Below are positions 49,092 through 61,152 of a stretch of 64,000 nt of DNA, piece after piece. Source of the stretch: Aquila chrysaetos chrysaetos (lineage: Eukaryota; Chordata; Aves; Accipitriformes; Accipitridae); assembly GCF_900496995.4 (NCBI RefSeq), contig NC_044011.1:14664041-14728040 (forward strand). Reading direction: 5' to 3'. The position numbers and the translations under genes were made by a program. Under the pieces are notes generated by a model. The model worked only from the letters and a program-made list of their open reading frames with translations. It was not told the origin of the DNA and ran no database searches. The first letter of the stretch is position 1. Each line of letters opens with the position of its first letter.

Positions 49092-52000
49092 AAGAACAGA
49101 GGGATTGAAGTTGTAGAATACCTGCAGTGAAAACTTTCCACCTTGTTCAGAGAGGCAAAATGATTAGGGGAAGAAATCTGCTTTGCCTGTGGACAGATTG
49201 TTTGTAAGGTGCTGACTTAATGTGCTGGAGAGGTTAAAAAGTGTGTAATGGACTAGAAGAGAAAGGATTGTTTCACTTTTGAGGCCACCCTTTTAAGAAT
49301 AGATTTGCCTCTTACATAGTCCTTACCCATGCTGAGAAACTTGGTTTCATTTTTCACTGGTTGTTAATGTGTCTCTCTGTGCCCATGTTGCTTTCAGGCT
49401 GTTACTTCTGGGAACTCACAATGCAAATCAGTGAAAATTAATATTCTGAAGTTATGATAAATATAATCCTACAAAGTGCTAAATCACTTAGGTGATGCAG
49501 CAATAATCATTCAGTATTACTGAATCGTCTCATTGGAGATTGTTGCATTAATATTTGTGAGGAAGTAGGGTGGTGATTTCATGAGTACTGTAAAACATGT
49601 AATTCTTAGATTAGCATTTGAATGGTAATGTAAGGCATGATGTCATGCTGGGGGAAAAAAAAATTAAATTAGTTCTGTTCTCCAGTTTAGTAAGTGAGCA
49701 CTTTTCATCTTTTGCCTGTCACAAAGAGAAGTTTATATGGTAATATACAGTGTGACTACATAGTTACGTGAGGAAGGCACAGCTGTAACTTCCAAATCCT
49801 TAATTGCTTGACTTCTCTAGCTGTAATTGCAAAGTGCTGTCTGTAGACAAGACTGAATATGCAGCATAGTTTTCTGTTTATTGGTTGGCTATATTTTTGT
49901 AAAATTTGGATTGATTCTATGAAAAAAAAAAAGAGTGGTGCTGTAATGCCAGAGTTATATTCTTCCATGGCACACAGAATTAGTGAAGACAGATTCCGAT
50001 GAGGCACTGTGCTCTGCTGTTGGGTTAGCTACAGTTTAGTTGAAAATAGAAAATGCTTTTGTAGATACTCAGCGTTAATTACTTGTGTATGAAATGGCAG
50101 CATGTGCCTAATGCATTTAGGTGGAATTTACTGTTACACGACATAAAGTGTATGTTATAGCCATGGCATATGCTGTAATATAGCATAATTTTTTTTCTTA
50201 AGTATTCAAGAAAGTTGTTTCTGTACATCTGTTACAACTGATTGCCCAAAATGCTTGTACAGCATAACTCAGGAGCTACTGATTTGTATACCCAAATTCT
50301 TGAGATTTTAATTTCATGTGCCACTTGAATATTTAGAGAAAACAAGGCCATTTTCAGTAATTCTGAGGACCACAACAGACCAACATCTTTTGATTTCTAT
50401 TTTTTTTATACTACCTTTTGAGCAACTGTATTTGTAAATCAGTTTTTGATAGCGATGATGTTCATTTGTGATGAAACATGAGGAAAAGTAATGTCACAGG
50501 CACAGTGAAAGCCAGTACACGCATCTGTCTGAATACTTGATAATTCATTAGATAAGTTATATACAATAATTCCGTAGGTATATAAGGCTTCTTAGAAAAA
50601 AAACTGATGTGGAAAATAAGTTGATTGTATGACTGGAAACTGTTGCAAGAATATTGAAATAAATTATATGATTTTGTGCAAAAGTCAAACATCTTTATAT
50701 TATTTCAGTGGCTGGGAAAGCCAGCTTAAAATAATTCAGGTCTTAGTTCCTGAAGTTTTTTTCTCTGAAACAGATTTTATGCAAAAAACAGTAAAGCATA
50801 TTTATCCAATGAGGTTTTGAAAGATACAGATGCAAGAGATGGGTATCATAAAATGTTCCTCTTCATTGAGACAGGGCAGTATTAGGGAAGTTTCTACCTT
50901 GTTACTCTACCAATAATATTCTTGTTCAAATTTCAAAACCTTAAAAAGCATTGAGAATCTCTTAAAATGTATCTGGCAATTACTTATTAAGGTTGGTGCA
51001 GCTGATGGAGTCATTATCACGATCACTTCCCAAACTGATAGGTGCTCCATGTGTTCTCAGCGAAAATGGAAATATTTCCATAGTGTTACACTTGCTGTAA
51101 CTAAAATATTTCCAAATCACTTTGTTTTACACACCTTACTGATGTCCCCTAAACCCTAAGTAACGTTGTTGAAATAGTTCCTTTAAAGTTCATAGTGTAT
51201 TTGCATTCATGGTTGAACTACTTAACTACTGGTTGCATGTGAAGTGTCAGACAGCATAGGAAAAATGTTCACTCTATTGCATGAAAATTACCACATGAAA
51301 TGTTTTTAATCTAAAAAACACTAAATCATGTCTAAAATACAAATTCCAAAATGTAGTTTTGTACAGAACTGTTAGTTTTTTTCATTATACAGTTTGTTTG
51401 CTTACAAGTCTTCTGTTTACCCAAAATTACAGAACAAAAGTTTGGGATGATTTTTATTTTAAGCAAAAATATAAGTTCAAAATCACTTAAGACTTACCTA
51501 AGGATTTTAAAATAAAACTGTGAAAATGTGCTGGTTAAAATGGTCTTTTTATTTCTTTCCAATATGGCAGCAGCAGAAAGCATGTGGGGAAAAAATTTCC
51601 TATACCATGGACTATTTATGTTTTCTTGTTTGGTTGTGTTGTTTTTTCCAAAACAGGTTTTCAAAACTTCTGTGAATTTTTATTCTAGCTGATACAGACA
51701 GATTTCTATTTCTGTCAGCCCTGGAAATAAAAAGGCCATTTAAATAAATTTACATAGATGAATTAATCCACATTCTGTCTCAGCTTTACAGTTGTGAATT
51801 CTGCAGATACATTGTGAGAAGGGTTTTTATTTACACTTCTTTTTGAGGTTTGGCTCATTTGGCTTTGTTTCCAATGGGAAAGAAATATGAAATGTCATAT
51901 TATGATCATATACAATGAATAAACATATTCAGTACTGGTATGCTGCTTTTGTTTTATCACTTTTCAGTAAGCTAAATAATCATAGTCTTTCAAACTTCCC

Positions 52001-54001
52001 GTGAAGAAAAATTTTCATGCTTGTAAGAATTTCTTTTATCTTTCCTGGGATTCCACTTACTTCTTCCAAGTCTTTAATGAAGTAAAAGATTAAGAGCTGA
52101 GCAGACTAAGGTAAGCTATATCAAGGTATATATTATGGGCTTTTTCATTTCCTTCCTTAATGTTAACCGATTGATTACTCTCATACTATCATGGTAAAGC
52201 TGATGCTTTCTAAGTGACTATAATTGATAAAGGGCTTGACGATACAGTTAGTTGCATCTTTCAATGTGTAATCCACACTGAGTTTTGCCTGCAGCTGTGG
52301 TATTTCACTTGGGGATTAATTTTAAAGGACTTGGTTGTTAACCAAATGCAGAGATGCATCCAAATAGATGATAGAGGCAGAAGGCATCCAGGCTTCTATT
52401 CCGTGTATGGAAATGGCTGTACAGAAACCCTGTGTATTCAGTGCAATGCTGCTTAACACTGACACAAGGTACAGGAACATCTCCAGGCTCTCACCCCTGA
52501 AGTTCAGGCACCTGCAGGGAAAGGCTTGCTGCCCCCTTACCTCTTAACATACAGAATACTGTGCTGGAGGTAATCACATAGAGTTTTCTTGAAATAGTTG
52601 AGCAAGGCTCAATCTTTAAAATGCTTGTGTATACTACAATGCAGTAGAGAAGGACCTGCAAGCTGGTAAATCTGTGCTTTCCTTCAGCAGTGGTGTGTAT
52701 AGAAAGGTTGTTCAGGAGTGCTTCCTCAAGCTGGCTGAAGGATCCCTTCACCTGCTCTTCCTTCCGTCCAGTGACACTTGTGTTACCTGCATAACGGCCG
52801 TATTTCGACCCAGGGAGTATGTGTACCCATGGCCGAAGGTTAGGGAATTAGGAGATGTAAAAAGTTCAAATTCCTCCAGGCAGAGAAGGGCCTACAACTT
52901 GCTGCGAGGGCTCTAGTATCTTTATGTGAACAAAAAGTATCACTATTTCTCTGTAATTGGCTGTGTTCTTGATTTCAAGCAATCCTGAATTAGAGCTACA
53001 CTTGAATGCCTTTGGGATGTGTTTGACGTGCAGCTTTGACTGCGTCAGTGGTGTTGGATTTGCCCCTTAGCAGTTTTGCTGCTACTTTTCTGGATCGCGT
53101 TGGAGCATTAGCAGGAGCTAGTTGCCCAGTGCAAATCAGGGAGTTTCCATACATATGTGGAAACCTAAGTTCTATGTACAGAGTTTAGACTTTCTAAGAC
53201 TTTATATCTGGTTTAATTTTCCCAAACTGAAAATGACCTAATATGTCAGCAGCAGCTTTCAAAGAAGAAACTCTTACATTTTCAAAGAATTCTTTTAAAT
53301 TGTCCTGACTTTTTTTTTTTTTTTAACCATACTTGTGTTTCAATAGCTGCAAGTATCGTTTAATGAAATTTTTTACCTTTGCTTTCACTTAACATTGTGC
53401 ACTTACTGCTGATGTCCTGAGCTGGAAAGCAGCTGTGCAATGTGTTTTGTTCTGTGTCCTGTCTCTCCTATGCCTCCATACATAAATATACAGAGATATG
53501 TTAGTCTGTGCATAAAGTATTTTTAACCAAATATTTGCTTACATGGACATTATCTTAGTACACCTCTTGTTTCTCCTTCACTAAAACATAGCTTGTATTT
53601 GGGACATAACGCTTGCATTTACAAGTAAAAAAGTTCAACTGTAATTTCCAAAACCTCAGAATATATTCTTTGAGAAGTGTAAATACAGTGTTTGTTACAC
53701 CGTGAAGCTTTGCATTTTCATTATTGCTGTTTGCCTTGTGTTTCAGAATTAACTTTTTGTTTTCAGTCCATGGTTATTCTGCCCTTACAAGATAAGAAGG
53801 CGTCTAGTAATGCTATCATAAAAATGTTTGGTTACTGTTTTGTCATTCAAAGATTATTTAATATCTGCTCATGGGCAGGCTAAACTGTTTTATTGCCACA
53901 TAGGAGATCTTTAGGAAAACGTCTCCAGAAGTGATTTCTTTTTCCCTGATGGTTCTGGGAAATGACTTGCTCAAACCTGAAGTATATGGGGAGGGTGGGA
54001 A
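49092..54001. other. Intergenic region after CR1, no supported gene
   Basis: About 4.9 kb of AT-rich DNA. I found no exon I would defend. Short minus-strand acceptor-plus-stop combinations (for example near 53940 and 49650) could be 3' exons of the unrecognised gene at 54.6-56.4 kb, but each is only a few codons long. Confidence 0.5.
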
Positions 54002-54138
54002 ATCATAGAATGAATCATAGAATGGTTTGGGTTGGAAGGGACTTTAAAGATCATCTAGTTCCAACCCCCCTGCCATGGGCAGGGACACCTTCCACTAGAC
54101 CAGGTTGCTCAAAGCCCCATCCAACTTGGCCTTGAACA
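54002..54138 (-). mobile_element. Short CR1 3'-end fragment, minus strand
   Basis: Begins with a doubled CR1 tail complement (ATCATAGAATGAATCATAGA) followed by the conserved GGTTTGGGTTGGAAGGGACT. Only about 137 bp remain. Confidence 0.93.
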
Positions 54139-54306
54139 GATTCTGTGTTAAAATCTCACTTCTTTCCCAAGTACAATTAGCTCCCCCATAGGCATATTGC
54201 ATTTTCACCACCCTGCTTTGTCCCACTGGGAGAGTCCAGGGTTGTAAAACCAGCTGGCTTATTTCCTTCAGAAGACATACTGACCCCACAAGATGTCTTC
54301 ATCAGT

Positions 54307-56392
54307 TTAGCTGAGCTTTGCAAATTTACATGGGACGAGGACAGCATTAAACTCAATGTTTCAGGGGGAAAAAAAGGACTTCCATTTTGGTTAGGGAGAC
54401 GAAGAGCTAGACTTAATCAGACTAGTTAATCCTTAAGCTTGTCCACTATCAGATTTACAATAGTAACTAGCATCAGACACAATTTACACACACACCTTAA
54501 CCATATTAGTGATATTGTCTCTCCACTTTCCCGTATAAGCCTGTTTTTTCCTGATAATATAATTGCATTAATACCTTTTCCACCTTGAAGTCTGTAAACG
54601 TGTTATGAAATTACCTCCAGGGAGACAGTATCCCCCTTTGTAAACTGAAGTTGTATTTTCAAGCATATGTTTAGGATCTCTACATCAAATCGTCTGTCAA
54701 TGGTCGTGAGCCAGACTTCTGCATCAGCTGACAAAAAAGAAATGGGAATTAGTCCTGTCTTGATTTCCTAATTGTTTTTTGAAGTAGTTAAGCTGAGGAT
54801 AAGGCACTCCTCAACAAAACTTTCTCTACTACAGGATGTGATACTAGTGATTTGAGGGGGCGGAGGAGGAGTGCAGCTTAGTGTTGGGACATACACTGTC
54901 TTTTGGAGTTGATACCTTTTGGAAGGCAAGCAAATGAGAACCTTGGCAATTCATGCCCATGAATTTCATGCCAAGTATTTGTGAAAATGTGGCTGGTTTA
55001 GTTATTCTAGCTAAATTTGTAGGTAATAAAGTCCTGTGGACTCAATTTCCCCTGAATCTCTTTTGGAGAAATACATTTAATTTTCTTTTTTAATGTTTCT
55101 AGTGTACAATTCTTTTCTACCTCAGCTATAGCTGCTTTTAGGTTACAAGTTTCTGAAATGTGTATATGCATTCAGGAAATCATTTGGAATTTGTGTGCAT
55201 GATAAAACACAAACACTTCACCTTCTCAGTATGGTGTTGATGTCGATGGCTTGAGGCTAATAACAAAGCTTTTTTTTAATAGTGTTAGTAAAAAAAGAAA
55301 TTTTGTTTTCAAAACTAATATTAAATGTTTTAATTCAGTCTTTTAATCAATTGTTGTGATTTATTTAAATTATAAGACCTGTGAATGGTAGTATTAATGA
55401 AGCAAAACTTTCTTTTCCCCCTAGATTCTGTCCCATGGGTACCTGAAGACCTGGTAGTTTGCCTCACTTCCTGATGGGGCATTTGAAAACAAAACAAAAT
55501 AAACCAAACCCAAAATCAAACGAACAACCAAACTTCAGTACAGATTGTAATAATACACAGAAGTGTACTGCAGGCTTTCCATACAGTTGGGGCATCTCAG
55601 TGTTCATTCTGTGCTTGGCTGTCTGTGTTTCACAATATTTGCAGGAAATTAAGCATTATTCTGACTTAACCTCTGCCAGATTTATTTGAGATTTGTCAAG
55701 GACTTGGAAAAAAAATGTTTAAGAAGTGTGTGTCTGCATGCTTAAATACTGTGATTGCACTTGGTTCTTTTGAAATCAGTTAAAAATTCAATGCCAAAAG
55801 ATGCATTTTTTCATAGTGCTTTTGATTTTAATTAGTTAAAATATTTAAAAGCAATTCAAATAATAAAAATAAGATCTCACCTTTCATTAAGGAGTTAATC
55901 ATTCCATTCTTAAGAATAGGTTTGGCTCCGAGGACTTTGTGAATTCTTTCTTGAAGAAATAGTGTTTTAGGGACCTCTTTCCTAGATCAGGTCTATTTAT
56001 TACAATGTCCGTGCATCTGTATGGATCACTCTTGCAGTGTTCCTGCAGGCTCCAGTAAGCTGCTTTTTTTTTTTTTTGCCTTTTTTTTTTTTTTGCCTTT
56101 TTTTTTTTTTCCAAGTGGGGCTCTTATTTTATGTTACTCATTTCAGTTTTCTTTTTATTAAATTCTTGGAAGTCTGCAGACTGATTTGTTAGCAAAATAC
56201 AGAGATTGATACAGAAATGTCATTTTAGCCTGTGGCATACTGAGCACTTTGAAAAGCAATCTAAGCTCATTTGTGTCACCTGCTAGGGAATTTCTGGTTC
56301 AAGTGTCCAGAAACATGGAACTGCTGGGGTACTTGGAACAATTGCTCTCCATCCATCCACGCCCCACAAGATACAAAGGATGTCTTTTTCAT
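54307..56392 (-). CDS. Unrecognised protein-coding gene, three supported exons (ends uncertain)
   Basis: I do not recognise this protein. Three minus-strand open segments join in frame: 56280..56392 (donor AGCAG|GTGACA), 55881..55981 (acceptor GATCTAG, donor GAAAG|GTGAGA) and 54615..54727 (acceptor TTCTTTTTTGTCAG, donor CTGGAG|GTAATT). Phases agree at both junctions (2 then 1). Visible product pieces: CGAWMDGEQLFQVPQQFHVS, KTLFLQERIHKVLGAKPILK, and DAEVWLTTIDRRFDVEILNI followed by CLKIQLQFTKGDTVSLE. It is soluble-looking with mixed charge and no membrane segment. An ATG lies at 56392, but the first exon may instead begin at an acceptor (56383), so more 5' exons are possible. A possible last exon, 54307..54351, adds 14 residues and a stop. 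It lies between ARMT1 and the 59-kb CpG island, where I know of no minus-strand gene in mammals. Confidence 0.6.
54615..54727 (-). CDS. Unrecognised gene, downstream exon
   Basis: Two bases and 37 codons. Encodes DAEVWLTTIDRRFDVEILNI and CLKIQLQFTKGDTVSLE. Strong acceptor TTTCTTTTTTGTCAG and donor GAG|GTAATT. Reading through the donor meets a stop after three codons. Confidence 0.65.
55881..55981 (-). CDS. Unrecognised gene, middle exon
   Basis: One base, 33 codons, one base. Encodes KEVPKTLFLQERIHKVLGAK and PILKNGMINSLMK. The acceptor (AAATAGACCTGATCTAG) has a poor pyrimidine tract; the donor GTGAGA is good. A TGA just upstream of the acceptor closes the frame, as expected at a true exon edge. 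Confidence 0.62.
56064..56112. repeat. Interrupted poly-T repeat, (T)nGCC units
   Basis: Three T-runs of 12-15 bases separated by GCC. It lies in the 298-bp intron between two exons of the unrecognised minus-strand gene, so it is A-rich on the transcript. Confidence 0.9.
56280..56392 (-). CDS. Unrecognised gene, upstream exon
   Basis: 37 codons plus two bases. Encodes SCGAWMDGEQLFQVPQQFHV and GHLNQKFPS. The frame is closed by a TGA not far upstream. The exon either carries the start codon (56392) or begins after an acceptor at AAAAAG (first base 56383). Confidence 0.55.
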
Positions 56393-59090
56393 CGAGTGAG
56401 GGGTAAGGTATCCACATAATCACGTGACTTTTAGCTTTGAAATTATTCTGATACGTCCATTCTCATTTACTTAGAGAAAATTCAACTAGGAGCAGATATT
56501 TAGGAACCTGCAGAACTCTCTCAGTTGTTAGATTTTTGAGTGTACTGGCTCCTGGAATTGGGGTTTCATATCCCAGACCAGTTTTAGCATCTTTCCTCAA
56601 CACTAAGCTCTTTCATGGAAGGGAAGAATTGTAGTAATTTTTTTATTATTATTTTCTGTTTTAAAAATTAGAGTGACTTTATTAAGCACATACATTCAAG
56701 AGATTCTACATCATTCTTTGCTCAGAAATGCTGAGAACATCCTGCCCGTGTATTTTCTGTAACACAACATGAAGAATCATATTCATGAAAATGATTCCTT
56801 GAAATTATTTTTAACTAAAAATCCTGAAGTAACGCTTCCTAAATCGTTACTTCCTGCCCCTGTTAAGGGAAAAGAAACATGGAGTCCTCTTGAGAACTAC
56901 CTATAGTATTCAGCAAACAAGCCTAAAGCATTTTAAAGTGAGCACCCTGTAATAAGATATTTTTTTCTTAGTCAAATGGCTTGAAGAGTGGGTATTGCAC
57001 ACCCTCAAACGGCCCCCTTCTTTTTCAGAGTGTTATATGAAATTTCTGCCTTTCTTTATCCTTTTTTTCTTGCCTCTTGTTGTTACTCTCACTACAATTC
57101 AACAGATGCAGCGTTTTTTTTAAAGCCGAATGACTTTATAGATCTACAGTAAGATACAGCTGTATAAGCATTCTTTCCCCATCACCAAGGGTGTAGAAGT
57201 GGCTGAAGTATAGCTCTTGAACCAGCTGTGGCACTGCAGGACTAGCAATGGGGAAGTGTGCTCAAGCACATGCTTGAGAAAGTTAGGACAAAGTTTCACA
57301 ATCATTTAATCCTGCATCTGCACGCTGCTCTGGTAGTGGGACAGATTAGGCTGTAGTCAAACGCTGGGCACATCCAGGATGATATTTTTGTCCAGATTTG
57401 CTGAGGACATTAAAACTTGTGCCAGGTATATGCTGGTTTTATGTAAGACCACCAGTACAAATCTAACCTGTCAAAAATACTTAATAGATTAGAATTGCAG
57501 AATGAGTTTACGCTAGATCAGCATTTTGCACCATGCAGCGGTAGCAGCTTTGATCCACCACATTTGAAATTATAAAAACTTTTGGTTGGGCTCCCTAGCC
57601 AGCAGCATAATATTTTAGGTACCTCACATAACAGAACAATCGCAGACATAGAAGAGGAAAAAAAAAAAAGGTCAGGAGCATTATCCTCACGAAAGTATTA
57701 AGGCTTTGTGTTAATTGAGATTTATATCACTTTGGGATAAATTTTGGCTCAGGAACCGAATGCAATTTAACTGGGAACTAGGGATTGCCTGGGCGTTTCT
57801 CTCTGAGCTGTATGGAGACAGCCTGGCCGCACTGTTCCCTTCTGGCCAAGGTCCCTGCTCTTCTCTGGCTGCTTTCTCGCCTGGCTCCTTTTGAGAGTTC
57901 AGCACCACAAAACTAGGGTCCCTCCTCCCAGGCAGCAGTCGCTGCGTTCAGGGGGTGTCTCCCTTCAGAGAGGGGAGATGCAGCTCGCATCTACCTTCTC
58001 TGCACCCCCGTCCGCTCTGTCAGCACTGGCTAATTTTGATTCAGACAGCCCTACTGGTTTCACTCCTCTACTACAGCAACAGTAAGAGCATTTGTGTAGA
58101 CAATCCTCAAGAACAATGGTTTCCATTTTTATATCCCTCATGCGTCCTGTGTTGCTGTTAGCTCACCCTCCGCCTGTGAGGACAAACTGGGAACGTGCCA
58201 CCAGGGAGCTGTCATCACCTCACACACTGATGGCGATTGCATCTTTCCCCAGACGCTCCTAGAGATGGAGTCTGGTGGTCCTGTCACTCCCGCCGCCCGG
58301 CCTCAGCCCCGCACGGGTCTCCCATTTCCCCTGATCTGTTCCCAGCACTTTAAGTGATTTTTCTCCTTTCCTTTATGAGTTTAGTGGCAGATTCCAGCCA
58401 AGCTATGGCACTGTCTAGCTCTGTGCTTTCGGTGATGTAGCTTTTTAAATAGGGTGATGATCCACACTGGCACCCCTCTGCTTGGGCAGGGGTCTTCTCT
58501 GTCCTTGGCAGCGGCAGTGAAATGGCATCAGGCACATAGAGAGGAGGACAGAAAAAAAGAAAAAATCAGTACTATCCCTAGCTTTTCCATTTTCTTCTCT
58601 GGAAAACTTGAATAAGTCAGTGTTCCTAGGAAAGATGAGATACTTTTTGACTTCTGAGTACAGAAATGGTGCAAGATCGCACCATCCCCAGGCACTGGGG
58701 CAGGCCTGATTAAGCAGCTCACAGGGTCCCCGAAGCAAACGATGTGCAGCACCGATACACCTGAGGGTTTAATTTTCTTTTACTGCTAGCTGCAGTTTCT
58801 CTCTTCCTGTGTTTATCTACTTTATTTCAGCTGGAGGCATTTTAGCAGTGATCAAGGCAGGCTGCTTTGCTTTCCCCGGGACTGCTGCGGGAGGTGCTCA
58901 GGGAGGAGAGAAGGAAGAGCATGCTGCTGTTTAAATTTCATCTGCTTGGCTTGCCTCTGTTTTGACTTTTTTGAGGAAAATGTTGAGGTAATTTTCTCAG
59001 GTTTATGAAGTTTTGGTGTGTAATGTCTTTTTGAAGTGGAAAAAACGTTTCTGTGAGCCTCCCCTTGTAAAGACTGTTCACCTTCAGGCA
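56393..59090. other. Region upstream of the unrecognised gene, content unresolved
   Basis: 2.7 kb. A GC-richer patch at about 57770-58330 has open minus-strand frames (57711..57908), and minus-strand acceptors such as TTTCTTTTCCCTTAACAG occur near 56870. I could not build phase-consistent exons from them. Upstream exons of the minus-strand gene may be here. Confidence 0.35.
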
Positions 59091-59640
59091 CCGAGCACTG
59101 GGTCGTTCCTCGCCACCCCCCCCTCCGCCTGCCCTAACCAGGGGACCCCACTGCGACCCCCGCGCTGGCAGCCCCGCGGCCTGCCCGCCACGGCCCCGCC
59201 GCCCGGGCGGAGGAGGGCGCAGGCCGCGCCGCCCGCTTCGCGTTGCCGGGGGAACGGCGGCACGGCGGCGGCCGCCATGAGCGGCGCCAGGGCCGGCAGC
59301 GGCGCGTCCCGCGTGGCCTCCGCCGCCCCTCGGCTGGCTGACAGGGTCCGCAGCGCGGCGGCGGCGGAGGTACCGCGCCGCGGGGCGCCGGGGAGCGGCC
59401 CGGCCGGGCTCGGCCCCGTCTGCGGGCGCGGCGGTGGTTTCTGCGGGCGGGAAGCTGCGGCTCGCCCTGGCACCGCGTCCCCGGGGAAGAAGGAGGGGGA
59501 AGGCAGCCTCGGCGGCCGGGCCTGGAGGGCTGCCGTCGGCTGGGCCGGGCCGGGCCGGGCCGCTGCAAGGCGCCCGCGGGCTCCTGTGAGAGGCTGGCGT
59601 GCCCCGCCGTCCGGCACAGGGCAAAGCTGGGCGGTAGCAG
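59090..59640. promoter_or_regulatory. CpG island, promoter of the CCDC170-like gene
   Basis: A compact CpG-dense block with GC boxes and a GGGCC pentamer run near 59540. It covers a plus-strand first coding exon. It could also drive a minus-strand transcript toward the unrecognised gene. Confidence 0.8.
59277..59369 (+). CDS. CCDC170: Probable CCDC170 coding exon 1
   Basis: 31 codons, Ala/Arg/Ser-rich, within the CpG island. Consensus Kozak context and donor GAG|GTACCG. Confidence 0.5.
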
Positions 59641-61152
59641 GGGGACGGAGGGGAAGACAGAAAGGGTAGAGGGTTTGTTTTTTGTTTTGGTTTGGTTTTT
59701 TTTTTTTTTTTTCGGTTCCTATGTTAGAGAATAAAGCCCTCATTTTGGGCCCCTCCCCTCGGTCTTCAATAGCTTTCTGTCTGCTGTTTCTGTGGAGGGT
59801 GGCTGACATTGAGGCTGGTTGTAATCCCTTCCCCCTTGCAAGTTATCTCTTCAATTTTAAATTTAATTTTGCGTTTTTTTAAAAAAAAACAACCCAGCTT
59901 CTACAGCTGCAGAGCTGTACCCTGTGGTAGACTTGCACTTCAGTTGTAGCTCAGTGAACTTCAGCTGATCGTTATAGCTTATCTTTACAAATTCAAGGTC
60001 AAAAGTTTTTTCTTATTAAGTCTTGCAGAAGGGAGTGTCTTTCACAGAGTAGGAATTTATAGTTATCTAAGAATTTCTTCTTTGCATTTCTTCTTCCTTT
60101 GAAACTGGTTTGCTGGCTTTGATGTGAATTTAAAGGGGATGCTCAAAGATATTGCTTAGAAGGATCAAACTATTGTACTAAAGATATAGTAGAAAACTTG
60201 TAACGGTTTTGTATTCCAAAGGATAAACAATTTATTAGTGTGTGAACAGCTCAGTATCTCCTTAATAGTTGAACATCAATTTTGTAATTATGCTATATTA
60301 TTCTGAGACAAAAAATGCAAAATGTTGGTTGTTTGTCATGGCAAAATCAACTGCCATTATATTAAATACAAATGTTTTGACCCGATTACAAAGTTTTTGT
60401 TATCACTGCTTAGTTACAGAGTTGGTGGTAACCTGCTCCGAATCCTACGGACCTGAAGTCAAATAGTTTGTGAATGTTACTTTTGTGACTCAGAAACACA
60501 TTAGAAACTATGTATTTACGAAATGTGGGTTACAAATGGTAAATCGAACTACAGCACTGATCAGTCTTAATTGTGTATATACCAACACACTTAAATATAT
60601 CTAAAATATTTGCCTCTCATTGACTGTAGTAGAGTAGGCATTGTAGGAAATTTGCAAGAGTGTTGGCATTGCACAATGGTCTGTTTTTTAAAATTTCTCA
60701 TTTAAGCTATTCTCTTACAAGTTATTTAACTCTGTTCGCACTGATAAAGTAAAAACAGTAAAACAAGTGGTTTGCAAAAATCCCTGCATAAGCACTTAAT
60801 TTTGTCACATTTTTCTCCTAAATTTTTTCTTAGCAACTACCCTTTTTATTATTTTGAGACTAAACACAGCACCTCCTTCTTGTTATTCATTTTGGATAAG
60901 CTGTGAGACACAAAGTGTCAGGGAAGATCCAAATTCCTTAATTTAGCCATACAGGCAAAGAATGAAGTCAAGCAAAGAACATTTTAAGTAGTTTTTACAG
61001 TAGGTGATGTGTCTCTGTAATTGCCTTGAGATGACTGCTGTCTTTCATCATATTAAATGCATTTATTATGTTTAGATGCAAAGTCACCTCATTCTAACAG
61101 AGAGGAAACTGAAATATGAAAATGCTTTAACTGCTGCTTGTAGTAGTAAAGG
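59277..61152 (+). CDS. CCDC170: Probable CCDC170 5' end (first exon and candidate second exon; gene runs off window)
   Basis: The next plus-strand gene after ARMT1 in vertebrates is CCDC170, a coiled-coil protein linked to Golgi microtubules and cilia. Here an ATG in strong context (GCCGCCATGA, 59277) opens 31 codons, MSGARAGSGASRVASAAPRL to AAAAE, ending at GCGGAG|GTACCG in phase 0. A candidate second exon, 61076..61152, keeps the frame. The name rests on gene order, strand and CpG island rather than on recognised protein sequence. The Ala/Arg-rich start has no domain. The rest of the gene lies to the right. Confidence 0.45.
61076..61152 (+). CDS. Candidate coding exon 2 of the CCDC170-like gene
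   Basis: Acceptor ATTTATTATGTTTAG, donor AAAGG|GTAAGA. 25 codons plus two bases, MQSHLILTERKLKYENALTA then ACSSK. The charged, helix-prone sequence fits the start of a coiled coil. The phase follows exon 1. Confidence 0.45.

Noticed and set aside
54095-54289. 64-codon minus-strand open frame
   Set aside because: Its last third is CR1 sequence read from unique DNA into the repeat. This is a chimeric chance frame.
59013-59669. 218-codon open frame across the third CpG island
   Set aside because: It runs through the proposed exon 1 and its donor. Outside 59277-59369 it is low-complexity GC translation.
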